Below, piece by piece: positions 55,093-63,423 of a stretch of DNA of 64,000 bases (positions are counted from its first letter, which is position 1; each line of letters begins with the position of its first letter). The notes below the pieces were generated by a model. It did no database searches. It was not told where the DNA came from and was given only the letters and a program-made list of their open reading frames with translations. The DNA comes from CBDCYS01 sp965226185 (GTDB lineage: Bacteria > Acidobacteriota > Terriglobia > Bryobacterales > UBA6623): NCBI GenBank assembly GCA_965226185.1, contig CBDDCT010000005.1:558001-622000 (forward strand), given 5' to 3'. The position numbers and the translations under genes are program-made.

Positions 55093-55406
55093 TGGCTAAA
55101 ACAAAGCAGATCATTTTTAGCTACAAAGAAGTGGCTGAGGCTCTGTTGGAAAAGCAAGATATCCGTGAAGGTCTTTGGGGTGTCTATGTTAGGTTTGGCA
55201 TCAAAGCCGCTAATGTCGGAGAGACCTCAGAAGATTTGCGCCCGACTGCTATCGTGCCAATCTTAGAGATTGGTCTTCAGCGATTTGACGAAGAGAGCAA
55301 TCTAACAGTGGATGCGGCTCAGATGAACACCACAGCCATCCCGTCAAACCACAAACCAAGAAAGCGGTCGGCAACGCGCAAAGCGCTAAAAAAAGCTGCT
55401 AGTTGA
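55092..55406 (+). CDS. Third gene of the module, hypothetical
   Basis: 104 residues. ATG overlaps the stop of the XRE gene (TAATG). IFSYKEVAEALLEKQDIREG, LWGVYVRFGIKAANVG and ILEIGLQRFDEESNLTVDAA are ordered; the last 20 residues are very basic (RKRSATRKALKKAAS). Similar small proteins of unknown function occur in many bacteria, to my recollection. A nucleic-acid-binding or accessory role is possible. Confidence 0.65.
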   Translation: MAKTKQIIFSYKEVAEALLEKQDIREGLWGVYVRFGIKAANVGETSEDLRPTAIVPILEIGLQRFDEESNLTVDAAQMNTTAIPSNHKPRKRSATRKALKKAAS

Positions 55407-55414
55407 TCCCCGCC

Positions 55415-55544
55415 TGGGCCGAAGGCCATACGCCGGTCACCAAGTTCAAAGAAAAATATTCCCCGTGTTTTCAACAAACTTGCCGTCTCAGGGATTGACA
55501 CCCGCAATTGACCCGCTATGCTGATAGCGGGTCAATCAATCGAA
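55415..55544 (+). repeat. Direct repeat, right copy, with promoter and operator
   Basis: Second copy of the 53603-53732 repeat. It lies directly after the third gene of the module and points to the right. Confidence 0.8.
55495..55536 (+). promoter_or_regulatory. Sigma-70 promoter with perfect palindromic operator (right)
   Basis: TTGACA 55495-55500, TATGCT 55517-55522, 16-bp spacing. The palindrome ATTGACCCGCTAT-GCTG-ATAGCGGGTCAAT (55507-55536) is perfect over 13-bp arms. Downstream is only a 28-codon frame (ATG 55544), so this promoter may be an orphan. Confidence 0.7.
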
Positions 55545-56049
55545 TGCCAAACGATCATGCATCAAAGCAACGAAAAGGCGAACTGGGTTCGGCGAAGGCA
55601 AAAAACCCCAAACCCTTACATTTTCTGTAAACAACTGCAATCCCAATTCGCAAGTATCTGAAACAACATGACTTACGAGCTTACCAAAAATTCATGCAAC
55701 AGTGCCTTAGGGTCGAGCTTTAACGTGCATAGTGCTCCAAAAGGCAAGGAAGTCGCCGCGAACAGGCCGCTTGAGCACCGAGTCCCGGCTAGAGCACGCT
55801 CGGGCCGCAATCTCTGGCCCCGGCGCGCCCCTTGATGTGCTCCTGCCCAGGCAGACCGGCTGTTTTGAGCCAAGTGGTGCTTTTCGAGCACGGTCGGCCA
55901 CACAGACGAGTCGTATTTTCAACCACTTAGCTATGGCCGCGCAGTTGCAATCATTCGCGGTGTCCCGCCACAATGACAATAGGCTTCTAACACGTCCGCG
56001 GGGCCGTGACCCTTCGGCGGTGAATTCGACGCGCAAACGGAATCGCAAG
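55545..56049. other. Intergenic, no gene recognised
   Basis: Apart from a 28-codon frame at 55544-55630 (MPNDHASKQRKGELGSAKAK, then a short tail) downstream of the right-hand promoter, no coding sequence is supported before the TPR gene. Confidence 0.4.
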
Positions 56050-57315
56050 ATGGGGAAAAGAGTTTTCGCACTGGCCTGCCTGGTTCTGAGCTTTGCTCTA
56101 TGCGCATGGTCGCAGAGGGCGCCAAGCCGCTCGCGTTCCTCGGCTTCGGCCGCGCCCGCCCGGTCCGCCGCGCCGCGCGCCCCGGCGGTTAGATCGGGAG
56201 GCGGCTCTAGTTCCGGTTACGTCAGATCCGGAGGCTACAGCAGGAGCAGATCCGGCGCGTACGGGCCCGGCCGAAGCCGGCAGTTCCAACCCACGAGGCT
56301 GACGGGAAGAATTATCTTGCCGGGCGGCGGCGGATCTGTTGAGCCGGCGCAAATCCAGGCGATCTGTCCGGGACGCGTCTATCCGCTGACCTATAGCGGC
56401 TTGGACGGACGGTTTAGTGTTTCACTCCGGGATTTGTCGTTGTTGGGGTTCGCTTCCGGACGGGGCGGTTTTTCCCCATTCGCGCGAGGGGGCTACGGCG
56501 GGTGTGGGGTCCGGGCTTTCCTGCCGGGCTACTTTTCGCGGACTGTTTCCATGCGAAGCTGGCTCCGGACCGGCACTCTCCAAACGGGCGACAACTTTCT
56601 CCGGCGAATCCCGAATATCGAAGGGCAGACGGTCAGCATCACGACCCTTGTGGCGCCGAAGGAAGCAAAGAAAGCCTACAAGAAAGGCTTGAACCACTAC
56701 CGAAACAAGCGCTACGAGAAGGCCCAGGAGCAATTTGAGTTTGCCGTGGACGAGTACCCCGATTACGCCGCGGCTTGGGCTTTTCTTGGCGAAACGCGGC
56801 TTACGCTTGACAACGAATCCGGTGTGCGGGAGGCGTTTGAGCGGGCATTGGAGATTGATCCCAAGTACCTCAAGCCTCACCGGTTCTTGATCCAGCAGGA
56901 TTTGCAGGACGAGGATTGGGAGCGAGCGGCTGAGTTGGCGAAATCCGCCATTCGTCTGAACCCGTTCGACAACTCGATTCGCTACTATTTGGGGTTTTCT
57001 CAGTACAAGAGCGGTGATCTTGAAGAAGCTTTCGCGTCCGCGCGGGCGGGATTATCGAACAGGCCGGGCGACCTGGCTCAACCGCAAATCCACAAATTGC
57101 TGGGCATGATTTTCGCCAAGCAAGGCAAGTACGAGCAGGCCGCCGCGCGCTATCGAAGAGTGCTGACCGCTTGGCCCAACTCGGACTTCGCTCCGGCGCT
57201 GAGAGAGCAGCTCCGCCAATGGCGTGCCTCGGGGGTCATTGCCCAATCGCGGACGGAAGGGCCGCTGGCGGAAGCTCTGCTGCTTCTCAGCCCCAACGAG
57301 CCCTCGCAAGACTGA
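56050..57315 (+). CDS. Secreted TPR protein with low-complexity N-terminus
   Basis: 421 residues from ATG 56050, chosen for the signal peptide MGKRVFALACLVLSFALCAW; the longer frame has no family match. After the signal comes a Ser/Arg/Gly/Ala-rich disordered region (RAPSRSRSSASAAPARS), then a beta-rich segment (RLTGRIILPGGGGSV) and, from about 205, at least five tetratricopeptide repeats (YEKAQEQFEFAVDEYPDYAA). Envelope scaffold role likely. Fifth and last repeats are slightly degenerate. Confidence 0.8.
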   Translation: MGKRVFALACLVLSFALCAWSQRAPSRSRSSASAAPARSAAPRAPAVRSGGGSSSGYVRSGGYSRSRSGAYGPGRSRQFQPTRLTGRIILPGGGGSVEPAQIQAICPGRVYPLTYSGLDGRFSVSLRDLSLLGFASGRGGFSPFARGGYGGCGVRAFLPGYFSRTVSMRSWLRTGTLQTGDNFLRRIPNIEGQTVSITTLVAPKEAKKAYKKGLNHYRNKRYEKAQEQFEFAVDEYPDYAAAWAFLGETRLTLDNESGVREAFERALEIDPKYLKPHRFLIQQDLQDEDWERAAELAKSAIRLNPFDNSIRYYLGFSQYKSGDLEEAFASARAGLSNRPGDLAQPQIHKLLGMIFAKQGKYEQAAARYRRVLTAWPNSDFAPALREQLRQWRASGVIAQSRTEGPLAEALLLLSPNEPSQD

Positions 57316-57484
57316 CCACCGACCCTCCCCCGGCCTTGAGGCATCCCGAAAGCAGTTTCCCCGGGCTGTCCGCCCCGGTCTGGACCGCGTTTCGTGTACT
57401 TCAAGCGCTTACCCAGGAAAACTTACAGCTTCGGTCCCCGAGGATGTAGAATTCCGGGGACTTTCTTTGAGAGAATCGATTCCC

Positions 57485-59098
57485 ATGGGACAGCAAATCA
57501 TTTTGGCCGCTAACGGAGACCTGCGGCTTGCCGCTAATCGGAAATGTTGGCCGGCGCAGGTGGAGGTCGAGTCGCAACTGATCGCGGCCATCGAGCGTGA
57601 AGGCCGCGGCGTGACTCGCGCCCACGCCTACGACGAGCAAAAGCAACACGGCTTCATCGATAGCCAGACTCGCGGCATGGAAGTTTTCCGCGGCATCGAC
57701 CGCAAAGCTCCGCTGATTGTTGTGGAGGCCGTTTGGCAATATAGCCACCACCTCTTGCACGGGCTCTACACCCATCAGGGGCCGATTCTGACCGTGGCGA
57801 ATTGGAGCGGTCAATGGCCCGGCCTTGTCGGAATGCTGAATCTCAACGGCAGCCTGACGAAAGCCGGCGTTCCCCACAGCACGTTGTGGAGCATTGATTT
57901 CACCGACGAGTTTTTTCTCGATGGGCTGCGGAAATGGCTTGCCGACGGCGTCGTTACCCACGATACGCGGCATGCCAAAGACGCGAGCGACTTAGCGCTG
58001 CCCCACCACGACTCTGTTGCCGGGATCGAAGTGGCGCGCAAGCTAAGAGAAGACAAGGCCATCATGGGCGTCTTCGACGAAGGATGCATGGGGATGTACA
58101 ACGCCATCATTCCCGATGAGTTGCTCCATCCTGTTGGCGTCTTCAAGGAGCGGCTGAGCCAGTCGGCTCTTTTCGCGGCCATGCAAGAAGTCACCGGCGA
58201 CGAGGCGCGGCAAGTGCGCAACTGGCTGGACTCCAAGGGGATGACGTTCCGAACCGGCCCGGATGAAGAAACCGACCTGACTGATGCCCAGATCCACCAG
58301 CAATGCAAGATGTACATCGCGGCGCTGCGAATTGCCGACGATTTCGGCTGCGACACGATCGGCATCCAGTATCAGCAGGGCTTGAAGGATTTGACTCCGG
58401 CGTCGGATCTGGTGGAAGGCTTGCTCAACAACGTCGACCGGCCGCCCGCTCACGCCAAGGACAATGGCCGTGTCTTGTTCGAAGGACAAGCTTTGCCCCA
58501 CTTCAATGAGGTGGATGAGTGCGCGGGTTTGGATGCGCTGGTGACCAACCGCGTTTGGAACAAGCTCGGTTTTGATCCCGAGACGACGCTTCACGACATC
58601 CGCTACGGCGAGCCCTACGAGATCGATGGTAAAGAAGAGTTTGTTTGGGTCTTTGAAATTTCGGGTTCGGTCCCTCCCCAGCATTTGATTGGGGGATACG
58701 AGGGCGCGGTCAGTGAGCGCCAGCCGCCCATGTATTTCCCGCTCGGTGGAGGCACGATCAAGGGCATCAGCAAGCCCGGCGAGATTGTCTGGAGCCGCAT
58801 CTTCGTGGAGGATGGACAGCTCAAGGCCGACGTCGGCCGGGCGAAGGTCGTGGAGCTTCCCCAAGAAGAAACCGAGCGGCGCTGGCGGATCACCACGCCC
58901 CAGTGGCCCATCATGCACGCCGTGACCTACGGCGTCGGCCGGGACAAAATGATGGCCCGGCACAAGTCGAACCACATCCAGGTAGCCTACGGTCCTGATG
59001 CCAAGGGAGCCAATCGAGCACTAGCGGCCAAGATGGCGGCGTTCCGCGAACTCGGGATCAAGACGTATCTTTGCGGCACTGATCACGGTTTGGTGTAG
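57485..59098 (+). CDS. L-fucose/L-arabinose isomerase-like protein
   Basis: 537 residues from ATG 57485 (MGQQIILAANGDLRLAANRK); the longer upstream frame overlaps the previous gene and is not credible. Large central domains with Asp/Glu-rich loops (VFDEGCMGMYNAIIPDEL and DTIGIQYQQGLKDLT) as in FucI, where Glu and Asp bind Mn for sugar aldose-ketose isomerisation. The C-terminal MARHKSNHIQVAYG is characteristic of a fucose-isomerase-like family seen in Acidobacteriota and Planctomycetes. Cytoplasmic. The sugar substrate is unknown. Confidence 0.75.
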   Translation: MGQQIILAANGDLRLAANRKCWPAQVEVESQLIAAIEREGRGVTRAHAYDEQKQHGFIDSQTRGMEVFRGIDRKAPLIVVEAVWQYSHHLLHGLYTHQGPILTVANWSGQWPGLVGMLNLNGSLTKAGVPHSTLWSIDFTDEFFLDGLRKWLADGVVTHDTRHAKDASDLALPHHDSVAGIEVARKLREDKAIMGVFDEGCMGMYNAIIPDELLHPVGVFKERLSQSALFAAMQEVTGDEARQVRNWLDSKGMTFRTGPDEETDLTDAQIHQQCKMYIAALRIADDFGCDTIGIQYQQGLKDLTPASDLVEGLLNNVDRPPAHAKDNGRVLFEGQALPHFNEVDECAGLDALVTNRVWNKLGFDPETTLHDIRYGEPYEIDGKEEFVWVFEISGSVPPQHLIGGYEGAVSERQPPMYFPLGGGTIKGISKPGEIVWSRIFVEDGQLKADVGRAKVVELPQEETERRWRITTPQWPIMHAVTYGVGRDKMMARHKSNHIQVAYGPDAKGANRALAAKMAAFRELGIKTYLCGTDHGLV

Positions 59099-59178
59099 CT
59101 GCTCTCTCACCGCCGATACATTTCGCCGACGCTGGTCCCCTTGTTGATCGGTTTGCTAATCGTTGCTTAGGCCGCGGT

Positions 59179-59208
59179 TTGACCGCTGTCCAGGGTCACC
59201 CCTATAAT
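59179..59208 (+). promoter_or_regulatory. Promoter of rplU-rpmA
   Basis: TTGACC at 59179-59184 and TATAAT at 59203-59208 separated by 18 bp, 58 bp before the rplU start: a near-consensus sigma-70 promoter. Confidence 0.75.
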
Positions 59209-59265
59209 GAGCGGTTAGCGAAGGTTTCGGGCAGGGGTCTGAAGCTATTCGAATAGGTAAGGTAT

Positions 59266-59577
59266 ATGTACGCCATCATTGAAACCGGGGGGAAGCAGTA
59301 CCCAGTCGTTCCGGGGAAACAAATTTTGATCGAGCGGGTCAAGGGCGAAACGGGCTCTTCGGTCGAGTTCACGAATGTTGTCGCCGTGTCGCAAGACGGC
59401 GGCGAATTGCTCGTCGGGGACGCGGTCAAGTCGGCCAAGGTCACGGGCACCATTGAGTCCCAAGAGCGCGCCAAAAAAGTGCTGGTGCTGAAATTCAAAC
59501 GGCGCAAGCACTACCGGCGCCACATCGGCCACCGTCAGAACTACACCCGTGTCAAGATCGCCGAAATCGTGGTTTAG
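59266..59577 (+). CDS. rplU: Ribosomal protein L21
   Basis: 103 residues. MYAIIETGGKQYPVVPGKQI and KRRKHYRRHIGHRQNYTRVK are the standard L21 N-terminal strand and C-terminal RNA-binding signature. Binds 23S rRNA in the large subunit. First gene of the conserved rplU-rpmA-obg block. Confidence 0.98.
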   Translation: MYAIIETGGKQYPVVPGKQILIERVKGETGSSVEFTNVVAVSQDGGELLVGDAVKSAKVTGTIESQERAKKVLVLKFKRRKHYRRHIGHRQNYTRVKIAEIVV

Positions 59578-59650
59578 ACGGTTCCAGAGGCCACTCTCGA
59601 GCAGCTCCCCCCGCTGACAGGAAGACAAGAAACAGGAAGGCAATAGAGCC

Positions 59651-59914
59651 ATGGCTCACAAAAAGGGTTTAGGCAGTTCACGCAATGGGCGCGATTCCAA
59701 CGCGCAGCGGCTCGGCGTCAAGCGTTTCGCCGGACAATTTGTCACGGGCGGTTCGATTCTCGTGCGCCAGCGGGGCACAATCTTCAAGCCCGGTGATAAC
59801 GTTGGCAGGGGCAAGGACGATACTTTGTTCGCCAAGGTCAGCGGTGTTGTCGAATTCAAGAATCGCGGGCGCCTGGGCCGAGTCATCCACGTTCGGACGG
59901 ACGGCGCCGCGTAG
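59651..59914 (+). CDS. rpmA: Ribosomal protein L27
   Basis: 87 residues, starting MAHKKGLGSSRNGRDSNAQR, then LGVKRFAGQFVTGGSILVRQ, both invariant L27 blocks. The N-terminus reaches the peptidyl-transferase centre. 73 bp after rplU, same strand. Confidence 0.98.
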   Translation: MAHKKGLGSSRNGRDSNAQRLGVKRFAGQFVTGGSILVRQRGTIFKPGDNVGRGKDDTLFAKVSGVVEFKNRGRLGRVIHVRTDGAA

Positions 59915-60307
59915 TTGCCGATTCCTCAGCGGCTTCTTTGACGATTCCCCTCGGGCCGGTCTTCCGCTAAGTTTTTCGAGTCACCGTGCTTCCAGGCTAC
60001 AGGGGTTCCAATCCTGTTTTCGAACGTTTGTCTTCTCCGTGCGCCTCGCCGCAGCCTGCCCGTTCGGGTGTTCCGGCGGTGATGGTAGGCTACTTCTTTG
60101 AGTTGGAAACAGCCGCGGGACGGCCATTCGGTGACGCCCGCCAGCCGTATCGGAACTGAGCGCCGCACTCTTCGCGGGAGAAGTCGCGTTTTGACGGACC
60201 CGATCTCGGGCTTACGCCTGGGGCTCTAGTTCTGTTTTTCGAATGGTTCAGTTTCGCGGGGAGCTTCTTTTTGCGTGCTCCTTGCGGTGAGATTACTTAA
60301 TCGCTCC
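59915..60307. other. Intergenic between rpmA and obg, nothing recognised
   Basis: 393 bp. No coding sequence, no tRNA (a GGTTCCAATCC-like stretch near 60004 has no matching acceptor or anticodon arms), and no listed hairpin repeat. Confidence 0.45.
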
Positions 60308-61342
60308 ATGTTTGTTGACGAAGCGAAGATCTCAGTCAAGGCGGGGAACGGCGGAAGCGGCTGCCTCGCGTTTCGGCGGGAGAAGTACATTCCGCGAGGC
60401 GGCCCCTCCGGCGGAGACGGCGGGCGCGGCGGCCACGTGATTCTGCGCGCCAACAAGCAGCACAATACGCTGGTGCAATTCCGGTTCAAGCCGATTCAGC
60501 AAGCCCGGCGCGGGCACGATGGAGAAGGCAGCAACAAGACCGGTCGCGATGGCAAGGATCTGATCCTCGAGGTTCCGGTCGGCACCATCGTTCATGACGC
60601 GGAGACCGGCGAGAAGCTTTTCGACTTTGTCGAGCACGGTCAGGAATTTGTAGTAGCAAAGGGGGGCAGAGGCGGGCGTGGCAATGCCCGCTTTGCGACC
60701 TCGACGAACCAGGCCCCGAGGCATTTCGAGCCGGGAACCCCCGCGGAAGAAAGGGTAGTCAGACTCGAGCTGAAGCTGCTGGCGGATGTGGGGTTGATCG
60801 GCTTTCCGAATGCCGGAAAATCGACTCTGATCTCTCGCATCTCGTCCGCCCGCCCCAAGATCGCCGGCTATCCGTTCACAACGCTTCAACCGCACCTGGG
60901 AGTCGTGGCGATCGGCGAGTACCAAAGCTTCCTGATGGCCGACATACCCGGGCTGATCGAAGGGGCGCACGAAGGTCAGGGGCTGGGCATGCAATTCCTG
61001 CGGCACATCGAGCGGACGCGCCTGCTGTGTCACCTGATCGACGTTGGCGAGTTCAGCGACCGTGATCCGGTGGAGGACTTCGGCGTCATCGTCCAGGAGC
61101 TGGGCAGCTTTTCCGCGAAGTTGCTGGAGAAGCCGATGGTTGTCGTCGCCTCGAAGATTGACACGATGCAAGACAGTGACCGGGCCGACCAGTTGAGGGT
61201 GTTGTGCGAAGAGCGTGAACTGCCGTTTTTCGCTATTTCAGCGGTTACCGGCGCGGGCGTCGACGAGTTGAAATACTACCTCGGCGACCGGGTGAGGGAG
61301 AGCCGTCAAGCAGCAGCGGAAAAAGCGGCGGGAAACAAGTGA
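60308..61342 (+). CDS. obg: GTPase Obg/CgtA
   Basis: 344 residues from ATG 60308; the longer frame adds 11 residues not seen in Obg. The N-terminal glycine-rich OBG fold (ISVKAGNGGSGCLAFRREKY, GGPSGGDGGRGGHVIL) is followed by the G domain from about 160: G1 GFPNAGKSTLI, G3 DIPGLIEGAHEGQG, G4 SKID, G5 ISA. The C-terminal OCT domain is absent, as in some bacteria. Role in ribosome assembly and stress. Its TGA overlaps the nadD start. Confidence 0.97.
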   Translation: MFVDEAKISVKAGNGGSGCLAFRREKYIPRGGPSGGDGGRGGHVILRANKQHNTLVQFRFKPIQQARRGHDGEGSNKTGRDGKDLILEVPVGTIVHDAETGEKLFDFVEHGQEFVVAKGGRGGRGNARFATSTNQAPRHFEPGTPAEERVVRLELKLLADVGLIGFPNAGKSTLISRISSARPKIAGYPFTTLQPHLGVVAIGEYQSFLMADIPGLIEGAHEGQGLGMQFLRHIERTRLLCHLIDVGEFSDRDPVEDFGVIVQELGSFSAKLLEKPMVVVASKIDTMQDSDRADQLRVLCEERELPFFAISAVTGAGVDELKYYLGDRVRESRQAAAEKAAGNK

Positions 61343-61944
61343 GCGTTGCTATCTTCGGAGGAACGTTTGATCCGATCCACCGCGGCCACGTCGAGATCGC
61401 GCGGGCCGCGGCAAACCGTTTTGGGCTGGAGCAGGTGCTATTCATCCCTTCCGGGCGCCCCCCGCACAAGCAGGATCACCCCGAAGCCGGCTATGAGCAC
61501 CGCTTTCGCATGGCGGCTCTTGCCTGCAAATCAGACCCGCGATTCCGGCCCTCCCGGCTGGAAGCTCCTGATAGGGGATCAAGCCCTCACTACTCGGTGG
61601 ACACGATTCGCCGCACTGCTGATCAGCTCGTTTCCGGGGAAAAGCTGTTCTTCATCACCGGCAGCGATACTTTCGCCGAAGTCACCCAGTGGTACGAGTG
61701 GCGCAAGGTGGCGGCGGCGGTCGAGTTTATTGTCGTGAGCCGCCCCGGAGCACATTTTCAGCCTGGCGAAGCTCCCACCGAAATTCACACTCACTGGCTG
61801 GGTGGCCTCGATCTGCCGATTTCTTCGACCGATGTACGGGAGCGTCTGCGTTCAGGCGTCAAGATCGATGAACTGTTGCCCGCGGAAATCGCCGGGTACA
61901 TTGTCAGGCATGGTCTTTACGTGAGGCCGAGGGTGGGGGAGTGA
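61339..61944 (+). CDS. nadD: Nicotinate-nucleotide adenylyltransferase
   Basis: 201 residues from GTG 61339, overlapping the obg stop (GTGA). FGGTFDPIHRGHVEIARAAA holds the nucleotidyltransferase (T/H)xGH motif, and PISSTDVRERLRSGVKIDEL the ISSTxxR motif. It adenylates nicotinate mononucleotide in NAD synthesis. Common partner of obg. Confidence 0.95.
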   Translation: MSVAIFGGTFDPIHRGHVEIARAAANRFGLEQVLFIPSGRPPHKQDHPEAGYEHRFRMAALACKSDPRFRPSRLEAPDRGSSPHYSVDTIRRTADQLVSGEKLFFITGSDTFAEVTQWYEWRKVAAAVEFIVVSRPGAHFQPGEAPTEIHTHWLGGLDLPISSTDVRERLRSGVKIDELLPAEIAGYIVRHGLYVRPRVGE

Positions 61945-61979
61945 ACCTCAAGAGAGCCGCGCGAGCACCTTCGGCGGCT

Positions 61980-62003
61980 GGGACAAACAAGAGTGTTCGT
62001 CCC
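61980..62003 (+). repeat. REP-like hairpin, family B, copy 3
   Basis: GGGACAAACA-AGAG-TGTTCGTCCC then TACTG: the stem differs from copies 1 and 2 on both arms and keeps pairing with one mismatch; the AGAG loop is unchanged. Confidence 0.7.
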
Positions 62004-62025
62004 TACTGTTTCGTCGGTCGCTCCC

Positions 62026-62049
62026 GCGACAAGCAGGAGTGCTTGCCGC
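62026..62049 (+). repeat. REP-like hairpin, family B, copy 4
   Basis: GCGACAAGCA-GGAG-TGCTTGCCGC then TACTG, 22 bp after copy 3. Confidence 0.65.
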
Positions 62050-62324
62050 TACTGTTGTTCGCCGGCTCACTTCGGCTCCGGCCATCGGTAAACCCTAGCT
62101 GCCTTGAACGAAGCCGCTGGTACGAAGCACGCCTTAGACGTCGGGCAGTCTCGGCGTGCCGTCCATTTCCGGGCCGACCGTGATTTAGGAGGAATCCCAC
62201 CCCGGCGGTCCGGCCATCGGCAAACGGCAGCCGACCAGGGAGGATCTAGCGGCTGAGGAATTCCTGCCGGGTTGGTTTCCGAGAAGCCTATTTCCAGGTA
62301 GAATCGGACCGGCATAGTCGGCAC

Positions 62325-62426
62325 TACGATCTCGCATTGCCGCATCACCGAGAAACTCGGTGAGGGTTGGAATGGGTGTTGTCTACAAGGCGGAAGACAC
62401 CAACGTCGACCGCGCTGTCGCTCTTA
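62325..62426 (+). pseudogene. Serine/threonine kinase N-terminal remnant
   Basis: Reads TTISHCRITEKLGEG, then, after removal of one extra T near 62368, GMGVVYKAEDTNVDRAVAL, the glycine-rich loop and first lobe of PknB-type kinases common in Acidobacteriota. The rest of the gene is gone; the remnant abuts the 3' end of the opposite-strand methyltransferase. Confidence 0.65.
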
Positions 62427-63275
62427 ACCGGGATGGTCAGGTCCAAGTCTCTCCACGACGGCAAAGCCCTCAAGGTCGCGGCCCGGGCGTGCTTCCCTCG
62501 TTGTGATCACTTTCCAGCCGGGCCCTATGTACTCAGCCAGTTCCGCCGTCATGGCCGACGACAGCCAAGGCTCTCCGGTCAGGCGCAGAATCATGCGAGC
62601 GATGGGGTGGTCTCGAAGATCGACGAGATGCGAGAAGGCAAACCAATTGCCCGGCGTCGAACAGGCTGCGACCTCAGCAAAGAGATTTCGCACTTCGTCC
62701 GCGGTGAGGTAGAGCAGGAGTCCCTCGGCCACGAAGGTCGAGCGAGCGCCTGCGTCCCAGCACTCGCACTCGGCCATTACTTTCGACAGTGAGGTTTTAC
62801 CGAGATCCGCGGCAATCAGGGTCAAGTTCTCGGGCTGTCCCTCCTGAGCGACGCCCTTTGCCTTGGCGGCAGAAGTGGCAGGATGGTCGGCCTCAAAGAA
62901 TCTCACTTTGGGGAAGCATGGAGCGAGACGTAAGCAAAGCGTGTCGAAACCCGCACCGAGGACCAATACCTGCTCCGAGCCCGCCTCGATGGCGTTTAGC
63001 AATTGCTCATTCATGAAGATCTTGCGCTCGCCGATCCCCTCGAAAATTCCAGGCATGATGGACTCGTACCAGTTGTAGAACCGGACCATGCCCTGTGTTT
63101 TGGACCAGCGCATCAGCCGTGGCCCGTATCCGAGAATTTTCGCAGCCAGAAGCAGTCTCTCACTTACCCCCGCGAGACTGGCAGGAAGACGGTTGTTCCA
63201 GCCCCCCTTCTCGTTGAGTGTAACCATAGTGAGAGCGATCTTAAGAGCGGTTTGGCTGACGCGTCCGGACTTCAT
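62424..63275 (-). CDS. SAM-dependent methyltransferase of the LCMT/TIGR00027 type
   Basis: 283 residues. FYNWYESIMPGIFEGIGERK precedes SAM motif I (VLVLGAGFDTLCLRLAPCFP), then FFEADHPATSAAKAKG and FVAEGLLLYLTADEVRNLF, the signature blocks of leucine-carboxyl-methyltransferase-like proteins. O-methylation of a carboxylate or hydroxyl is expected; the substrate is unknown. Alone on its strand. Confidence 0.85.
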   Translation of the reverse strand: MKSGRVSQTALKIALTMVTLNEKGGWNNRLPASLAGVSERLLLAAKILGYGPRLMRWSKTQGMVRFYNWYESIMPGIFEGIGERKIFMNEQLLNAIEAGSEQVLVLGAGFDTLCLRLAPCFPKVRFFEADHPATSAAKAKGVAQEGQPENLTLIAADLGKTSLSKVMAECECWDAGARSTFVAEGLLLYLTADEVRNLFAEVAACSTPGNWFAFSHLVDLRDHPIARMILRLTGEPWLSSAMTAELAEYIGPGWKVITTREARPGRDLEGFAVVERLGPDHPG

Positions 63276-63423
63276 GCGGGCATTTAAACGAGGATTCAGT
63301 AGTGCAACAAAGTTTCTGTAAATTTGTTTGTTCCCACGTTGTCTCTCTATTTCAGGTTTGCGCTGAGTCGGGCCGCAGGGAGCCCGTAGGGCGACCGCAG
63401 GTCCCGACTCAGCGGCGGCGCTC

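Noticed and set aside
59990..60030. Possible tRNA T-arm
   Set aside because: GGTTCCAATCC is present but there are no matching acceptor, D or anticodon arms around it.
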